This document shows positions 24,901-39,900 of a stretch of DNA of 64,000 nt, one piece after another. Source of the DNA: Strigops habroptila (Eukaryota > Chordata > Aves > Psittaciformes > Psittacidae); the NCBI RefSeq assembly GCF_004027225.2, contig NC_044279.2, positions 48,570,744 through 48,634,743 of the forward strand. The letters are read 5' to 3'. A program made the position numbers and the translations under genes. The notes below the pieces were generated by a model, which ran no database searches, was not told where the DNA came from, and saw only the letters and a list, made by a program, of their open reading frames with translations. Each line of letters opens with the position of its first letter. The stretch's first letter is position 1.

Positions 24901-27900
24901 CAAATGGATCCAAACTTCATTTAGTGCACATAAACACAAACCAGAAAACTGAACTGCCTCATCTGTGAGGTTCTTTGCAAAACAACCAAATGTTTCACAA
25001 GTCTTACTAAATCTTCACATGATCAATGGAAAAATTGATGCTTAAGTGCCTAAAGGCATAAACACTAGCCTGCATAGTGTTTATATTTATATCTATTTAT
25101 ATATAAATCCCCCCCACCCCCAAAACCCCCCACTCCCAAAACCAAAACAAAGAAGAGCCAAGCTAGAGCTCCTCAAATTTATAAACATCTGATTTGGGAA
25201 GTCCAGCTCGACACAGCACCAGATTTTTGCGAGTATTACCTTAACTGATATAAGTTGCAGCTATCTCAGTGCTTTATATGCTACAATCTCCAGAGCATAA
25301 GATGGTCACTTGCAAGCTTAGAATCCATACTCCATGACTGCCTAGGGAAATACTTATTCATACTACAGTAAATGCGATGCAGATTTCAGCTAGGACTGTG
25401 GACCAACAGTGCCACAAATTATACATGGCAGCAGTTGCCTTACCATCTAAATAGAAGAGATAAACAAAAGGTTCAAGTGGAAACAGAAACTTCAGGGATG
25501 CACAGAAGTTTCAAAACAAAACAGTGGCAAAGACAGGGAAAGAACCCAGCACCTAACTTCCAGCCCAGTGCTCTGCTCAGGATGCAAGCGGGCTTGTGCC
25601 AGGGAAGAGAGAGGAGAAGGAACGGAGGCAGGGAAAGAAGGGTGCAATAGTGGCCATGGAGTTGTAGGTTTTACGAGCTGGTACAGCTAAGTGGGATGGA
25701 GTAACTGTGCTAGTTTTTGCACTACGACAATAACATCTTCTCATAGAAGTGCTCAAATTTCAGATGAGCCTTGTTCAAACAGTACATTTTAGTAATAAAC
25801 AGTTTTCTATTAAAATTAGTGTATATGCTAACAGGTGATCTCTCCAAATTAAAACTGAGCAAGTAACACAGCAACAACTGGCCATTTTACCCATTACCTG
25901 AACTTATTAGTTACTTATGTTTGTGGTGTAAGTTTCAACCACTTAAAATTACACTAGCATTAGGCACACAGCAACATATACAATGTCTTACCAGAAAAAA
26001 CATTCGTGGCTGCATGACCTTCCGGGACAGCTTCATCAGTGTTCCCTCCTTCAGAAAGACCTAGCAAATTAAAACAAGACATTTGAAACCTAGCTTCTCA
26101 TGGCACAAGCTGTACAGATGAGCTGACTTCATCATCATCGTTACTATGATTATGATTATTATTACTACACTAGAGGTGCTGCAGAAGTTTTGGGATTCAA
26201 GGCTCCCCTTCTGAGAAAGGCTGGTCACCCTTAGGATTCTCTAAAATTGAGTGTGAATGGCTGCATTACAGTTTTCCACACTGCACTTGAAACCATGCTT
26301 GAGGAAAAATAAACTGCCTGCAAGATCTGGCAAGAAATCACATTCTAAAAATCATAAGTTTTCATCAGATAAATGTCTAAAAAAAACCCCACACATATGG
26401 AGAAGCAGTATTCATTTGACTGTTAGAACTGAGTAATTAAGCGATGGACCATTTTTCTTCTTGGTATATGCCAGCTTCTGTACTTTGCTTGCATATCATC
26501 TGTGCTGCACTTTTACTGCAATCTGCTGAATGCCATCTGGAGGACCTACCCTTCCTGGCTGTACAATCTCGTGGTGTCCATTTAAACTGTACTGAATCTG
26601 CATAAGTTTCTGAAAGTTATCCTATAGGAAGAAAAAGCAAAAGGTAAGTAATTGCCCTTGCACCCATGACTTGGTGAAAAAAAAGGCAAGCTTTAATCAA
26701 CCAGCTTCATAAGTCAAAATACTTACTCCCTGCTTCATGATGTCATTGGCGTGGTTTGCAACTTCTATGACAACAGCTAGAGCATCTGAAGGATGAAGAA
26801 ATGACGATTAGGTTATACAGACTAGTTAGCATTGGTATTTTGTAAAGCGTGAGTACAATATTGCCTTTCCACAACATGCTGAGATTCAAGGACCAGTCAC
26901 TGCATCCAGGAGCACTTCCCATAGGTCTTAAGAGTCTTTGGATCATGGTTTAGTAAGTGTGCCCTAGCAAGTCATTGCTTCAACCAACAGCGTCAGTCAT
27001 TTCTTACAGCTAATCAAAACAGTATACAAGCAAAATTAAATTCTAGATTCTCACGTAAAGAACTACTTTAATTTCACTGTCTCTACTTACAGCAGCAAAG
27101 TTAACATTTTAACCAAGACTATGCAGAGATTAAATTTTTTCCATTTTAAACAATTGCTTCCAGTGCCCATCATAGACTACTTAGAAAAATTATCCAAATC
27201 TTTGTGATTTCTTTCTTCTGCCTTTAGTTTTGTTGCACCTCAAGATAACAGTATAAAGTTCAAATTTCTAAATTTCAAACTTTTAATACCAAAAGAAAAC
27301 AAACAAGCAAACAAATCTCTCAAAGGGAAGAGTTGCGAAAGACAAGAGATGTTATTAAGTACTGATATTTAATAACTAACAACTTGACTGTAATATATGC
27401 TAAGGTGTAATTGCAAAAAGAGGTTACATAAAATGATTATGTAAATTATTGAATAGTGAGTGTATATGAGACAGAACCCATCCAAGGTTCTTATCCAAAA
27501 ACTTGTAATTACCTAAGCAGGAAAATTAAAAAAAAAAAAAAAAAAAAAAAAGCTTAATTTAATTGAAAGCTGGAACAACTGCTCTGATAAAATGTAGTCT
27601 CTAAAGCATTTAGCATCTTCTCAGTAATTGAAGTGTAGTGAAGTACTTCAAACAAAGGAACTACATTTGCTTAAAAGCGCACAGAGAAGTCTACTAAACC
27701 AGGTAAAACCAAGGCCTTGGGTTTTTTCCCAGATAATCATTAGAGTAATAGTACTGTAGAATGTATTTACTTCTCTTATTGTTGAGTTCATATTCAGGAA
27801 GAAAGCATGTTAAAAGGTACACCTTTCTGAACTGAAAGGTTCAGAGGGTCATGAAGCCATGTAAGAAACTAAATTGAGATGTGGACAAAAAGCTCCTCCT

Positions 27901-30900
27901 CCTAAGTTAATCTAAGGAGAATTTTTGTTCAAAATTTCCATGAACCAAGGCAATGCAAGCACACGAGTCAAACAGTTAAAGGCATAGCATACATCAAGCA
28001 TTTTATCAAAATTTACGTTTAGCTATAGATGTCATGATGTCAACTGAGCCTGCTGAAAAATAGCTGGTGGTCTCCTACTAGGAAATGTTGGAGCTGCTCC
28101 AGCCAAAATACTCTGCCAGTTCCCATCCGCTTTAAAGTAAATGAAGGGAAATTTAGCTAAATTCGAGAAGACAGGAATGAGTACCTGATTTTTTTGTTAT
28201 ACTTTCCTTCATCTAACAGCTATCATATCTATTAAAAACCTAAAATTTTACTGACTTACTTCAAGAAAGATTGAAGAATGTTAGAGAAAATTTTCTGGTT
28301 ATTGAAGAGAACGTTCCAGAATCTCAGGGCTACTTAAACAGTCAAGACTAAACAAATCTAAACAACAACAGAAAATAATCTATAGGGCCAAAGTCCATAA
28401 ACAAAGTGGGTTTTGGCAGGGAAGTGCATTCCATTTCTTATACCACTTAGCTGGAGTACTGTATTCCAGTGAAGGCCATCAGGAAGAACTGTGTTGTTGG
28501 GTTTTTTTTTCAAGAATGCCAACCATCATAAACCTAGTCTTCCCCTTCCTGACCCTAACTGAATTAAACAACTAAGCAAAGTCAGATTAAGTTAAGCTTA
28601 ATTGTCACAAGAAAGATCATGATGAGTAAAGATTCTTACTCAGTTTCAAAGCTAGACTATGAAACATGTCAAATGCATAAAGTTAACACTTATGGTTACA
28701 ACTAAGCTGCTGCTTTTATCTTTGATGTAAGAAGGGAGAGAAAAATACTGTGGAAAGTACAACTACAAAAAACACAGAAGCTGGAGAAATTACAGGAAAA
28801 CGTAAAGTAAAATATGTTGCTCATTAATAAAGTTAATTTATTATTTTTTATTATTACTTTATTAATAAAATAATAAAGTTGCTGATTTCTCAAGTGGTCA
28901 ATTATTTAATGTGCAGAGCAAGCACTGAATTGTTAACAGCCATAAAAAGTGCAAGACAAACTTTTCTATCTCTTAGAGAGTCATCATTTGAAATATTTTT
29001 TGTTTATATTTTCAGAATACTAAACCAAATATGTCCTAAGGAGGATAGTTACTCAAAAATTTTATGGCACTCTGTCAGCATCCAAAGCTATAAGAAAGCG
29101 AACTTGGCTCAGTGCACTGAAGATGCTCCTTTATTGCAATCCAATCAACTGCACCTGCACAACCTTCCTAAAGATCATGGGCTTGCACAAATGTCAGTAA
29201 AGAGACTGAAATTAGTGACAGGGGCTCACACAAATGAAATGGAGACATTGTCTGAGAGCATTTTTGTACTAATGACGCATGCACATGGAAGAAGGAAACA
29301 AGTCTGAACGTGCATTGCACCACTACACTTGAGTTAAACTGGCTTAAAACCAAACTACCATGAAACACGTAGTCCTGTCCTCTTCCAACACAACTATTCC
29401 TTCCTATTTCCTCTTACATCTTTTCCCCTCACATGCAGGCAAAGCTGTGGAAGTCACTTGTGTTTGTACAACTTGTGACAAGCGAAACTGGGGAACTCCT
29501 CAGGTTAAATATAACCCAGAGCAGCTCCTTGATCTTGTTTGCTCCCACCACACTAACGCCTTGTGAGAGAGGCGGTCAGAAAGGCTCATAGCTGCGGGAG
29601 AGCAGCTGGTAGACCAGACTGCCTACCATGAAAGGTCTACAGATGCAAGAACTGTCTCTTTCAATAGCAGTGCCCAAAATATCTGCTTATGCTGCCTGTT
29701 CGACTTCACTCTTATCTCTTGGTTTCAACTCAAGAGTGAGCCGATAGGACTCTAAGCTCAAAACATTTTTGAAGCACAAGTTTTCAGTCTTTCACTATCT
29801 GCTGAGAAACTTAGAACTAAATAGAAAATATTTCTATCACTGGCTTAGCATTGTGCATGCATTTAAAATTTAGATACATTACCATATGTACATAAGCTAT
29901 TATTCCTTTAATCTTAAGAGCCATTTACCTTGAGTATCCTTATAGTCTGCAGATTCTTCTAAAAGATTCTTTAAATAATCTGTATAAAGAAAAAAAAAAT
30001 AGAGATAGTTTTGTTAAAGAAATAAACAGCACCAGAAACTAGTAAAAAACACCTTTCTCCTGGAAGTCTGCTTTTCAGGCAGATCTATGCCACAAAGATC
30101 TTCTGCTAAATCTTTTAAATCTGTCAAAGTAATTACAAAAGGAAAATTAGCGTTTCTATAATGAAAGTATATTGTGATATCTTGCTCAAAGATCTTGTTC
30201 AAATAGGCATTTTTGATTTTAAATTATAAATTCAGTTCCTCAGCCACGAGATGGCACCCTCAATTCACTAAAGTGTTGGTAGTTTTAAAATCTATTTTAC
30301 TCAGCTAAAATTAACTCCGAGTGTATGACTATACAAGAAAACATCCCCCTCGAGTTTCCATTCCCTGGTAGAGTGTCTAGCTCACCAAAAAGTAGAATAT
30401 CCTGTTAAAGATTAACATATATCCTCAGTAAAAAGTCAACCATCTATTCTTTACATGCTGTGGCTTTGAACTGCTTAATATGGAAAGAAACCAAATCAGA
30501 AACTTTCAAAGAAATATACATGTCAGATTGATAATATCAACAAACGCTGATTTATAATTACCTCTTAAATGAGGTATTAAGATTCTGGCAGACCTACTGA
30601 AAACTAATCATATGTGCTCTAGCAAGCGTTCAATTTTAGCTTCGCAGTTGTACAAGTTTCATGTAGGAGTGAAATAACTCAACTCCCATATGCTTGCCCT
30701 ACCCAAATTCATCCTTTTACTCAAGAAGGATCAGGAGCCAGTTGTTCCTGCCTTCATGAGATGTCTTGCTTCATGCATGCCCCTGAGAGACCGCTCAGTG
30801 TATTGTAATCTTTTCCTTATGTAAATAAAAAATAAAAAATGAAAAAAAAAAAAAAGGAATTAGGAAACATGTTTCTGCATTAGAAATACTGTGAAGAGTG

Positions 30901-33900
30901 TCACAGTTAATGAAAGCTTGGAGAAAAACAGAACTACAGGAAGAGAAATATCTGGCACTGAAATCTTATTTTTTGGCAAAGACCTAAGGCAGGATTCAAG
31001 AGAGAAGCATGAAGAGCAGGTTGGAGTGAGGGAAGAGGAACCAGCTGGGGTCTCCTGCAGGGAAGTGGGGAGGAAGTGCTGGGAGGTCTGGCTGGCTGGG
31101 CCACGGGAACACCCACAGCCTTCTGCTCTCCGCAGAGTTTTGTCTGATCATTAGCAGGCAGTGGTCAACGTGTGGTCTTTTTAAGACACGTCTGACATTG
31201 GCACCAAAACCTCTCCAGCTATACTCCATAAATATCGCATCCTTCACATCCCTCAAGATCTTGTGTTGCAGAAGCTACCAGACACTGCAGTGCAATATTT
31301 AGGTGGACACATATTCCATTAAAAGCAGAGTTCATCTTGCTTCACCTCTGGTTATGCTGATAAGAAGCTGGTGCAAAATAAATAAAAAAAAAAAAAAAAT
31401 CAACAGGAGGTATTTTGAAAGGAACTGAGAATGTTGTGTTTAACTTGGTTTAACCTGGAGGAGCCTGTCACACATAGGACGAGCTGCCCTTTCCTGCCCT
31501 GCCTGCCAATGGGTGCTCTCTCAAGTCAGAGCTGTGCCATACCGCCCAGGCAGAGCACTCCTGGGACTCCACCATAAAGGAAACAAGTTAAAACTCTACA
31601 ATTGCAGCTTGATCTTCATTGGGGCCAGCACGAATTACTCCACTGGAAACCTCACAGTATAAAGAATGAGTCCTTACAGCTTATACAGAAATACCAGCTT
31701 CTCAAAGCTGCCAACCACACACCTCTATGGGCTGGGAACAAGAGGTGAGGTGGGTGTAATTTACACATCTGCAAATGTACTGCTGGCACTCTAAGAAAAC
31801 TGTCACTAGTACATGAAGACATCCAATTTAATGTTCAAATTGCACTAGAAACTTCAAGCCAGAGACCCAACATGGGAACTGTGTGTTGGCATATTCATGC
31901 TTTATGACATGGTCCCCAGAACAATATTTTACATCAGCAAATGGAAGAGAGAAAAATAGAGATTTTAACAAAACGGTGTTCATTTAAAATTCTGTATTTA
32001 AAAAAAGAAGGCAGCTTTTGCATTCCAAGATTGAAGCAGCCAATAAAACTTGCAACTGTAAAATCCTGAAAGTGACAAATACATAATTTTGATCTTGATA
32101 CTCCCTATGTATATCTGGTAAGTGGACCTCAGTTCATAGCTAAAGCTCTGCTTTACAGAAGCATCAGAACAGATATTTTTAGTCTCTTCTGTGAATACAC
32201 ACTGCAAATTCTGTGCTTGCAACAACTTTCTGGAGGTACTGGCTTAAACTATATAGACAAGTGGGTTTCACAGACATGAATAATGTCACATTAAAAAATT
32301 AGCAAAAATATTCCTAGATAAAATAAACACAGAAGTCAAATATTAGGGCAGAACTGTATCTACTGGCTTTGCCAGAAAAATTTTCCCCTCTTAAATGTGC
32401 TTTAGTTGTTGAGACTAGGAAGACCTTAAGCATACCTTCAGAAAGGCAGACTTAGAAATTAAAATTCATAACTCTGCTAGATACCCCAAAACACAACAAA
32501 AACCAACACAAAAGCATAATGTTTCTGAGACAAACAAAATTTCCCTATGCCCTGCCTCTATCTGACAGCAGCCAGCAATTCTCTTTGCTGTTGCTGAGAA
32601 GCACTGACTATCACTTCTGCTAGAAGTTCTCTTATGCTTCATTAACTACTTTTGGTTTCAGGTTGTCTAGTTTAATTAAGTTAAACTCTAAGCAATCCTT
32701 CCCCAACACAGTAACTGTCCTGAAGTCTGACAACTCTCTTTCTGACCTGTGAAGGAGCAGTGAGCTCAAAGGCTTGTTTTTCAACCCCTCAGCTTCCCCT
32801 CACTATTCCCCAGTAAAGGATAATGAAAGACTCTCTCTCTGCAAACCTTATGTTGACAAAAAGAGAGGCTTATCCTATGACAATGAAGAGCCTGTTCATA
32901 CCGTACAGTCTCAAGTCATCTACTCAGAGGTTTTCAGAATGAGAGAATCACCTCTCTTTTATTTCCATTAGAAATCAGAGGCCTCTAATTAACTCCCCCC
33001 AAACCCAGCATTTGCCAGTATGTGGAGAAGCGGAAGTTCGCTTGCTGGATGGAGAAGCTGTATAATTAAACAGAAACACAGCTGAGCTGCACCTCTCCTT
33101 GGCTGATTTACGAGTCCACCTGCTCCTGCTTTTGTTAGCACAAAAGTAACTCCACTTCAAAGCACACAGCAACAATCTTGTGATGTGACCATGTAAGCAG
33201 CAGGTTACCAGTACAAAGCTGTCCCACTGACACAGAACATCTAAATAGGAAGAAATCCCTGCTGACTCAAGCCTAGCAGCTTCATTTCCTGGATTATTTT
33301 TGCTCCTCTGCACTCACCCGCTGCCCCCTCCTCCCTCACCCACAGAATCCCCCCTGTTTTCAGCCTGGGCAGCTGCTGCATCACTGCATCTCACTCACTG
33401 CAACAACAGACCCAAGTGTTTTGTCTGCCCTACGAATATTTCGCAGCACAAGTTTATGTAGAGATTGCTCAATGTTACACAGAGGTGCTGCAAGGTAACA
33501 GAGCAGACGGGTCATCCAGAGAGATACGTAAGAGCGAGAATCTCAAGGACAATAGAAATGCATGACAGACTGAACAGACTCAAAATGAAACAGATTCAAA
33601 ATAATGCTTTCAGCCCCAGCACAATTAAATTCTTAGACTGATCTCCTTCAATGCTTGCACAGAAAAAGAGAAATTACTTTTCTAAATCAGCAGCCAGCAT
33701 TGCAATCCCATTCCTGTCAATTGCATTTGCAGGTGTATTTAAAGCTAGGCAGCCACAATAAGATCTGCAGACTGGGGACACTCACAGCAACCACTGTCAC
33801 TACAGAATCATTTTTTTCAGGTCTAAACCAGCTTGTTCTAGCCACAACGATAGTTGATGAGCACGAGTAATTGCCCTTCAACATCTGAGTTCTGCTTCAG

Positions 33901-36900
33901 TGCTATCCACCCTAGACATCTCTCGCTTTGCTATGTATATTGACAATGGCATTTACTCCATCCATGATCCTCTGTTCAACCTTTTTAATATAAACTTTTG
34001 AACTTATTCAAAGCTCTTCTGATTTTGGCGTGTAGAACAAGCATATACCATGCCCTAAGCCAACATCCTTTTAAGATAAAGCAACTCACCAGATGCTGTA
34101 TTATGGCTTGATTTCATCAATTAAGAGTCACTAAGATTTTCCCCTACAAAGTAGTCTATTTAATAAGGGGTTTTCACCTTTTTTTCAACACCTGTGACTT
34201 TAATGAGATGATTAAAATGAAAACAGTCAATATTAGTAACTTGGTAACTGCTGTATAACACTTAAGTCTGTATCTCCCACAGCATCACTAGTCTAAGTAC
34301 TTGCTGGGGAAATGCCAAGAAGTTGCTACAGAGCCAAAAAAAAAGGTCACAGAGCATTTTATTTTGCAGTTACTACATAAACAGAGGCTATTTTTAAATT
34401 GCTCATCAAGAAGCAATGGCTTTCAAAAACAATGCCTTAAGTATTTCCAAATCCTTACAGGAGACATCCCCCTCTTACAACAAACATGTCCCAAAATACT
34501 TCACAAAGGAGGCCTCTTATCATTGCCCTTCTTTTACAGAAAAGAAAGCACTGCATCATGGAGATGACTTGCTCAAGGTCACCCAAACATGCCAGTGCCA
34601 GAGCACAGTATAGAGCCCAGATTTCCCAGTCCCAAACCAGCTCTTCAGCCTACAATGCCCCTGTAACAAGCCTTAAGCATTTAGTGATGAATGTACACTA
34701 AAAATATGTGGTTTACCTTTAAAAGAGAATGGATTTTACAGACAAAACACCTGGGTGGGGGAGAAATGGAGAAGCTACTTGCAGAAGTTCACAGTTGCAC
34801 AGACATCCTTCACTTCCTTCTCCGAGCTCCAATTTTCCATACTACCTTTTTTCTTCACCAAAAAAACAAACAACAACCCAACCAACCCCTCAAAAAAACC
34901 CAAAACCTACACAGAAAACAATCAAACAAAAAACAAACCCCAAAGCAAAACAGGAGCATTCCAACTCTAAGGAAATTACAGCCTTCTATTACCACAGAAA
35001 CAAACAAAACCCACCACCGGTTTCATGTTTTCCTAGTACTGCTGAATGTACCATCACAGAACACACCACAGTGTTGGGAATATTAGCATCTATATTATCA
35101 CAAGCAATAATTACAAAGCCTCTAAACCCATGCTACATTTTTAATAAAGCTCCACATATCTGAAGTCAGATAAATATGCTTTACAGACAAATACAGCTGC
35201 CTAAAAACAACCTTCGTGAGACATGTGAAGACTGGCTTCTTCTTAAACCTGTAAAAGAGCTTGACAGTACCTGTCAACAGGAGCCTGTACTGGGGAATCC
35301 TCTGAACCGGCTTGAGCAGATAGTGCTTCAGGGCCAGGCTAGCACAGCGGGGGCTCATCTGCAAGAAACACCCAACGTAAGTACCAATTCTGTGGTAGTC
35401 AAGGGTTCAAGCACAAGAAAACATACCCACAATGAACTACTGATTACAGCAGATAAGCTTTATCTTGAAAAGGTGCAACTATCACAGAGTTAAACACTAC
35501 ACTACAGAGCAAGCATTTCTGTGGGGAAGACCTCATGCAAAATTAATCATGTGTTGAAAGACTTCAGTAAGCACTCGCACTCTGCAGATTCAAAACAGGT
35601 GCTTTTGCTTATAAGGAAGAGAGGTGAAACTTCCCAGAAAAAAAGGAAATACCAGCGGCAAGGGCAACATGCCCCTTAGTAATCACTGTCAGTGTCCATT
35701 AGGCAGAAAGGCAGAGGAGACAGCAGTGCTCACTGCAAAAGTTTTGGTTAATTCACACCTCTAAAGACAACACAGAATTAAGAGATCCTTGCCTCAAAAA
35801 TGTTAATTATCTTGAGTGTGCATTCAAAATAATGTGCATCTGAAACATGGAATCTTTATAAAGGCCTCTTATCTTCTTCCTGTCTTGAGGCTGACTCTGC
35901 CTCAAGCTCTTCCTTTGCCCACTGTAAGCAGCCTTTTGAACCACTTGTAAGCAAACAGAGCAGGGACAATCCCAAGGGGCAGGGATTGCCCAAGGGGAAG
36001 CCCGTGTAACAAGAAGTAAATTCACAGTTTGTGTGGATCATGTGCTTAGGGAGCTTGCACCTCTTCTCTGTTTTGTTTTAAGGCAGTTATGTAAAAACCT
36101 GGCAATGCTCTTAGGGAAATGAATCAGCTTTCATCCGATTGCTGCATGTGCTGGGTTTGAAACCTCCAGAAATACACTGATGAAAAAAATCACTTTTTTA
36201 TGTTTCCAACTAAAATGAAACACCATTCCCATGTGCAAGTTACTGCCCCGTGATGTGGTAGAGAAATCAACCTGGTTAAAATAGGACAGTTAATCGGAGT
36301 GTAGTACGATTGGAAGACAAAACTAAAAAAAGCAGCCAGAGACTGTGTTAACGTGTCTTTGATATAATTTGTAGCAAGTGCTGCATTTTATGAAAATCAA
36401 GGTCCTTTGTCGTATCTCTCGGTGGTAGCCAAAATCACTAGTTGTTTCACAAAACCTGAATTTACTTCTTTCTGCTTCCACCCTACCAAGTCTCAAGCCA
36501 AGACTGCAGGAAAACAAACCAACCAACCGCAAAAAAACCCCACAAAAAACTCCCAAACAAACAAATACACTTGAGGATAGTCTAAAGCCTTGTGGATGAT
36601 CACAACTCCTGAAAAGCCACAAAATAGGATGTATCTTACAAAAGACTACAGTACCTCAAAGTCTTTGACTACTGAAGCAAAACCTGCATTCTTCTTACAC
36701 TGTTCATCTAATAGTGCAATATTTTTATCAAATTCTTTGATGTAAGTTGAATACATCTTTAAGTAGGGACCCTTTTTAACAAATATATCAGCAATTCTTT
36801 GATGTTCGAGCCTAGAAACAAAAACCAGAGCAATTAGAGTGAAAAAGTTCATACATCTTCAACCTACAACAAAACATCTGTCTTCTTTTTTTCACAGTAA

Positions 36901-39900
36901 GATGTGCTAGTTTATGTTCTGAACAAACAGCTTACAGTTCAGCAGACAGGCATACATCTCAGTAGCTACTCTGAAAAGCCTTACCAGACACACCTTGACA
37001 TACTGATTTAATGTTAGATGAAAACCACCTTATACACAGTCTGTTTAGGATGGTCTTGAATGCTTTAGTTCAAGCTGGATTTCTGAGAAGACAGATCTTC
37101 AAACTTCAAGATGTAGACTCCACTCCCTAATAGCAAGCATGGGATTACAGTCTTTACCCATTCCAGTGCCTTTGTATAGCTGATTTAGATCCGAGAATGG
37201 ATTTCAATGGGATTGTGACTGTCAATCATCATTGCATCTGGTTAGTAGCTCTCCACTACCTTTAAAATGCAAACCAGTCTTCAGGACAGTCTCATTTTCC
37301 TATAATGAAACCAGTCCACTTATCGTGCCCATGCAGGGACCAGAACTTTCAATTAAAAATGTAATTTTAAAATAAAATGTGTGATTGCTAAAAACATGTA
37401 TTGACCATTGCACCTTTCTGGATACATCTAAGTGGCAAAAAGTACATCTAAATGGAAAATTATCTCCTGTACTTTCAAAGTCAATCATGTCATTTAAGAA
37501 GGCATGTGAAACACAAACAAGAGTCAAACCATAGTCACATGGAGTCACGTCAGCCCCACAGATAAATTTCAACAACATCAAAGGAGTGGTATCCCTTTAT
37601 TGATAGTCACCAGTGAGATAATCGCTCTTCCAGTTCCCTCAGGAGGTCCCGATTGAGTTCATACAGCTGAGGTAGGTAGTACAGGATCCGATTCAGGATT
37701 CTGTCCTCAATCACTGGCTTTCCAAGCTGCCTAGAGGCATGTGCCACAGCGTCCCGGAAATCCTGCAGGAATACAAAGAGGACAGAAACCCCCCTTCACG
37801 ACTGAACAGCCTTCAAAGCACCAACACAGACAACGGGTTCTCTCTGCAGACATTCCAGGCGCTGCTCCCTATTACCAAAGGCAAGGCGGGTACCATCTGG
37901 GTTATGTTTCTCTGCAGCTTCAACTTACTCCCCTGGGACTGCCTTAATCCCTTTGGTTTGAGGCTGGAGCTTTACTTTTTGGCTCCTGTATGCATAATGT
38001 AGAAGTTGTTCATTATTTTTACAGCATGCCCTTAAGAAATGTGCTAGTACTACATAATGAGGAAGCTAAGAGGGCAAAATATCTTGTATCTGGGCAAGAG
38101 TGTTAGCAGCCTTCAGTATCTTCTTGCTAATATTTGGGTCAAAAAGAAAAAAACATTATATCAGCTAATACAATCATAATCTTACTTTAAAATCATACTA
38201 GTTTTCATAAGTCATCTATAAATGCTCTTTTGGAAGATGTGCCTTTTGGACAAAAATGTAGGGTCACAAAAAATTACTGTATGTAGCAGCTTTTCTATAT
38301 ACAGAAAAATTAACAACTAACAAAAAGATATAGTAACAACATATGGGAGCCGTGAGATTACAAATATTCATAATGATCAAAACCAACATTGGTATCTTCA
38401 AAACATTTACAGGGAGGAGAAAAACCCTGTTTACACTTGAAGGATCTCTAAAGAGCTCCCAATAGGGCAGAGCTGAGGCTTATTGGTCCTCATCAAACTA
38501 TTCAGAATTAAAACCTTGGCCCCACACAAGTCAGTATGGCCAGGACTGTATCCATATTGAAACTCACTATCCATTACATGAGGTATTTTCCCTGATCACA
38601 TGCAAACAAGACTTTCAAAAAAGGTTAGCAATTAGCATTTCACATGAAAACCAACACTGTCTAAACTGACCAAAAAGAAAATCCAAATTAGATGGTGTGC
38701 TGTATTATCGTCTCACTTGAATTTGAGCAACAGTGGAAAAAAGACAATCTGTAATAGCCCTTTTTGAGTTTGTGGTCTGCTGAAACCTGATAGCATGTGC
38801 ACAATCTGTAGGTATCCTAAGAAAGGTGACCAACAACATATTCCTAAGTACAATGATGAGTTATATATTAAGTGTGCATGGGGTCCGCACCTGCCTTTGA
38901 AAATCTGTAGGGTCCTCAGGTTTCTCCCTCCCCAGGTCTACTACTACATGTCTTTCTAGCTATCTCATCCATCCAGCACCTGGCACTGTTTAGGGTCTCT
39001 CAAACTTAAGCTGCCTCAACTTTCCCCTGCCCTCTCTCCTCATTACGTCAGCTCTAGGCAGCATGAGCTCCAGACACACTTTCTTGCTTTGTGACCCTCT
39101 GGGTCACAAAGGCTGTGACTGGGCAGAGTTATGACAAGAAACTGAAAGGAGATACAGGGTGATGGCTGTGATGGGGGAAGGCTGAGAACTAAATACAAGG
39201 GAGTTAAAAAACAGATGGCGTTATTCATATGGAAATATTTTGTTTTACATCCTCTGTGCAGACTAGTGACACGTAGGTTAACTACCAGCTGCATCTTATG
39301 GGTTTTCCTGACCCTAGGGCATTGCTTAACACTGAAGTGATACATGGAATTACAATGGCAAAAGCTCAAATGAGGCATTCTGGAGAGCTTCATGCAAAAT
39401 GCATCATCATATTATGATAATATTCTCTCTTCCCGTCCCTGTGCCGGTCCCGTCCGTCCGTCCGTCCCCCCCCCCCGCTGCCAGTTACAGGCACACACAG
39501 TATACTGTATGTACTTTGCCATGGGACGAAACAGGAATTTCATCTGAATGTTACAGGGCTAATTGCATGATGAAAAGAAAAGCAGTTTTGTCTGTAGTGT
39601 AATCAACAACCCAGGCTTTTCCCTGACCAAACAATAAAAGGAGAGCAGGGAGCCAGGTTTAAGCACCAGCAGATAAGACAGGAATGTCATTTGTAGTTAA
39701 GAGCATTTATTTAACTTCTAGATATAGCATTCAAAGAGTCTGCAGGATGTTTTCCAAATACAGATTTGGTTTTTCAACTAGCTTGATCCGAAGTCCATCA
39801 GCTTCATCAGGCTTTGGATCACACCATGAAAGACTCTACCATTAAAACAGCCAACCAAAACTGTTTCATCACCCTCTCTGTCCCACTTCACAACTGAGTA

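Larger units (their letters stand above)
26786..29928 (-). other. FGD6: FGD6 intron 9
   Basis: 3.1 kb, GTAAAT donor. It contains a 24-base A run (27528-27551) and an AT-rich inverted repeat (28823-28866). The 142-residue open frame at 28879-29307 (plus) resembles nothing known. Confidence 0.9.
29980..35270 (-). other. FGD6: FGD6 intron 8
   Basis: 5.3 kb, GTACTG donor. It holds an exon-like segment at 30053-30120 (separate entry), an A/C tract at 34857-34951 and A runs at about 30841-30855 and 31384-31399. No mobile element recognised. Confidence 0.9.

Noticed and set aside
28879..29307. 142-codon plus-strand open frame in intron 9
   Set aside because: No similarity to known families, no splice context and composition like the surrounding intron. 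A length of this order is expected by chance in 64 kb.
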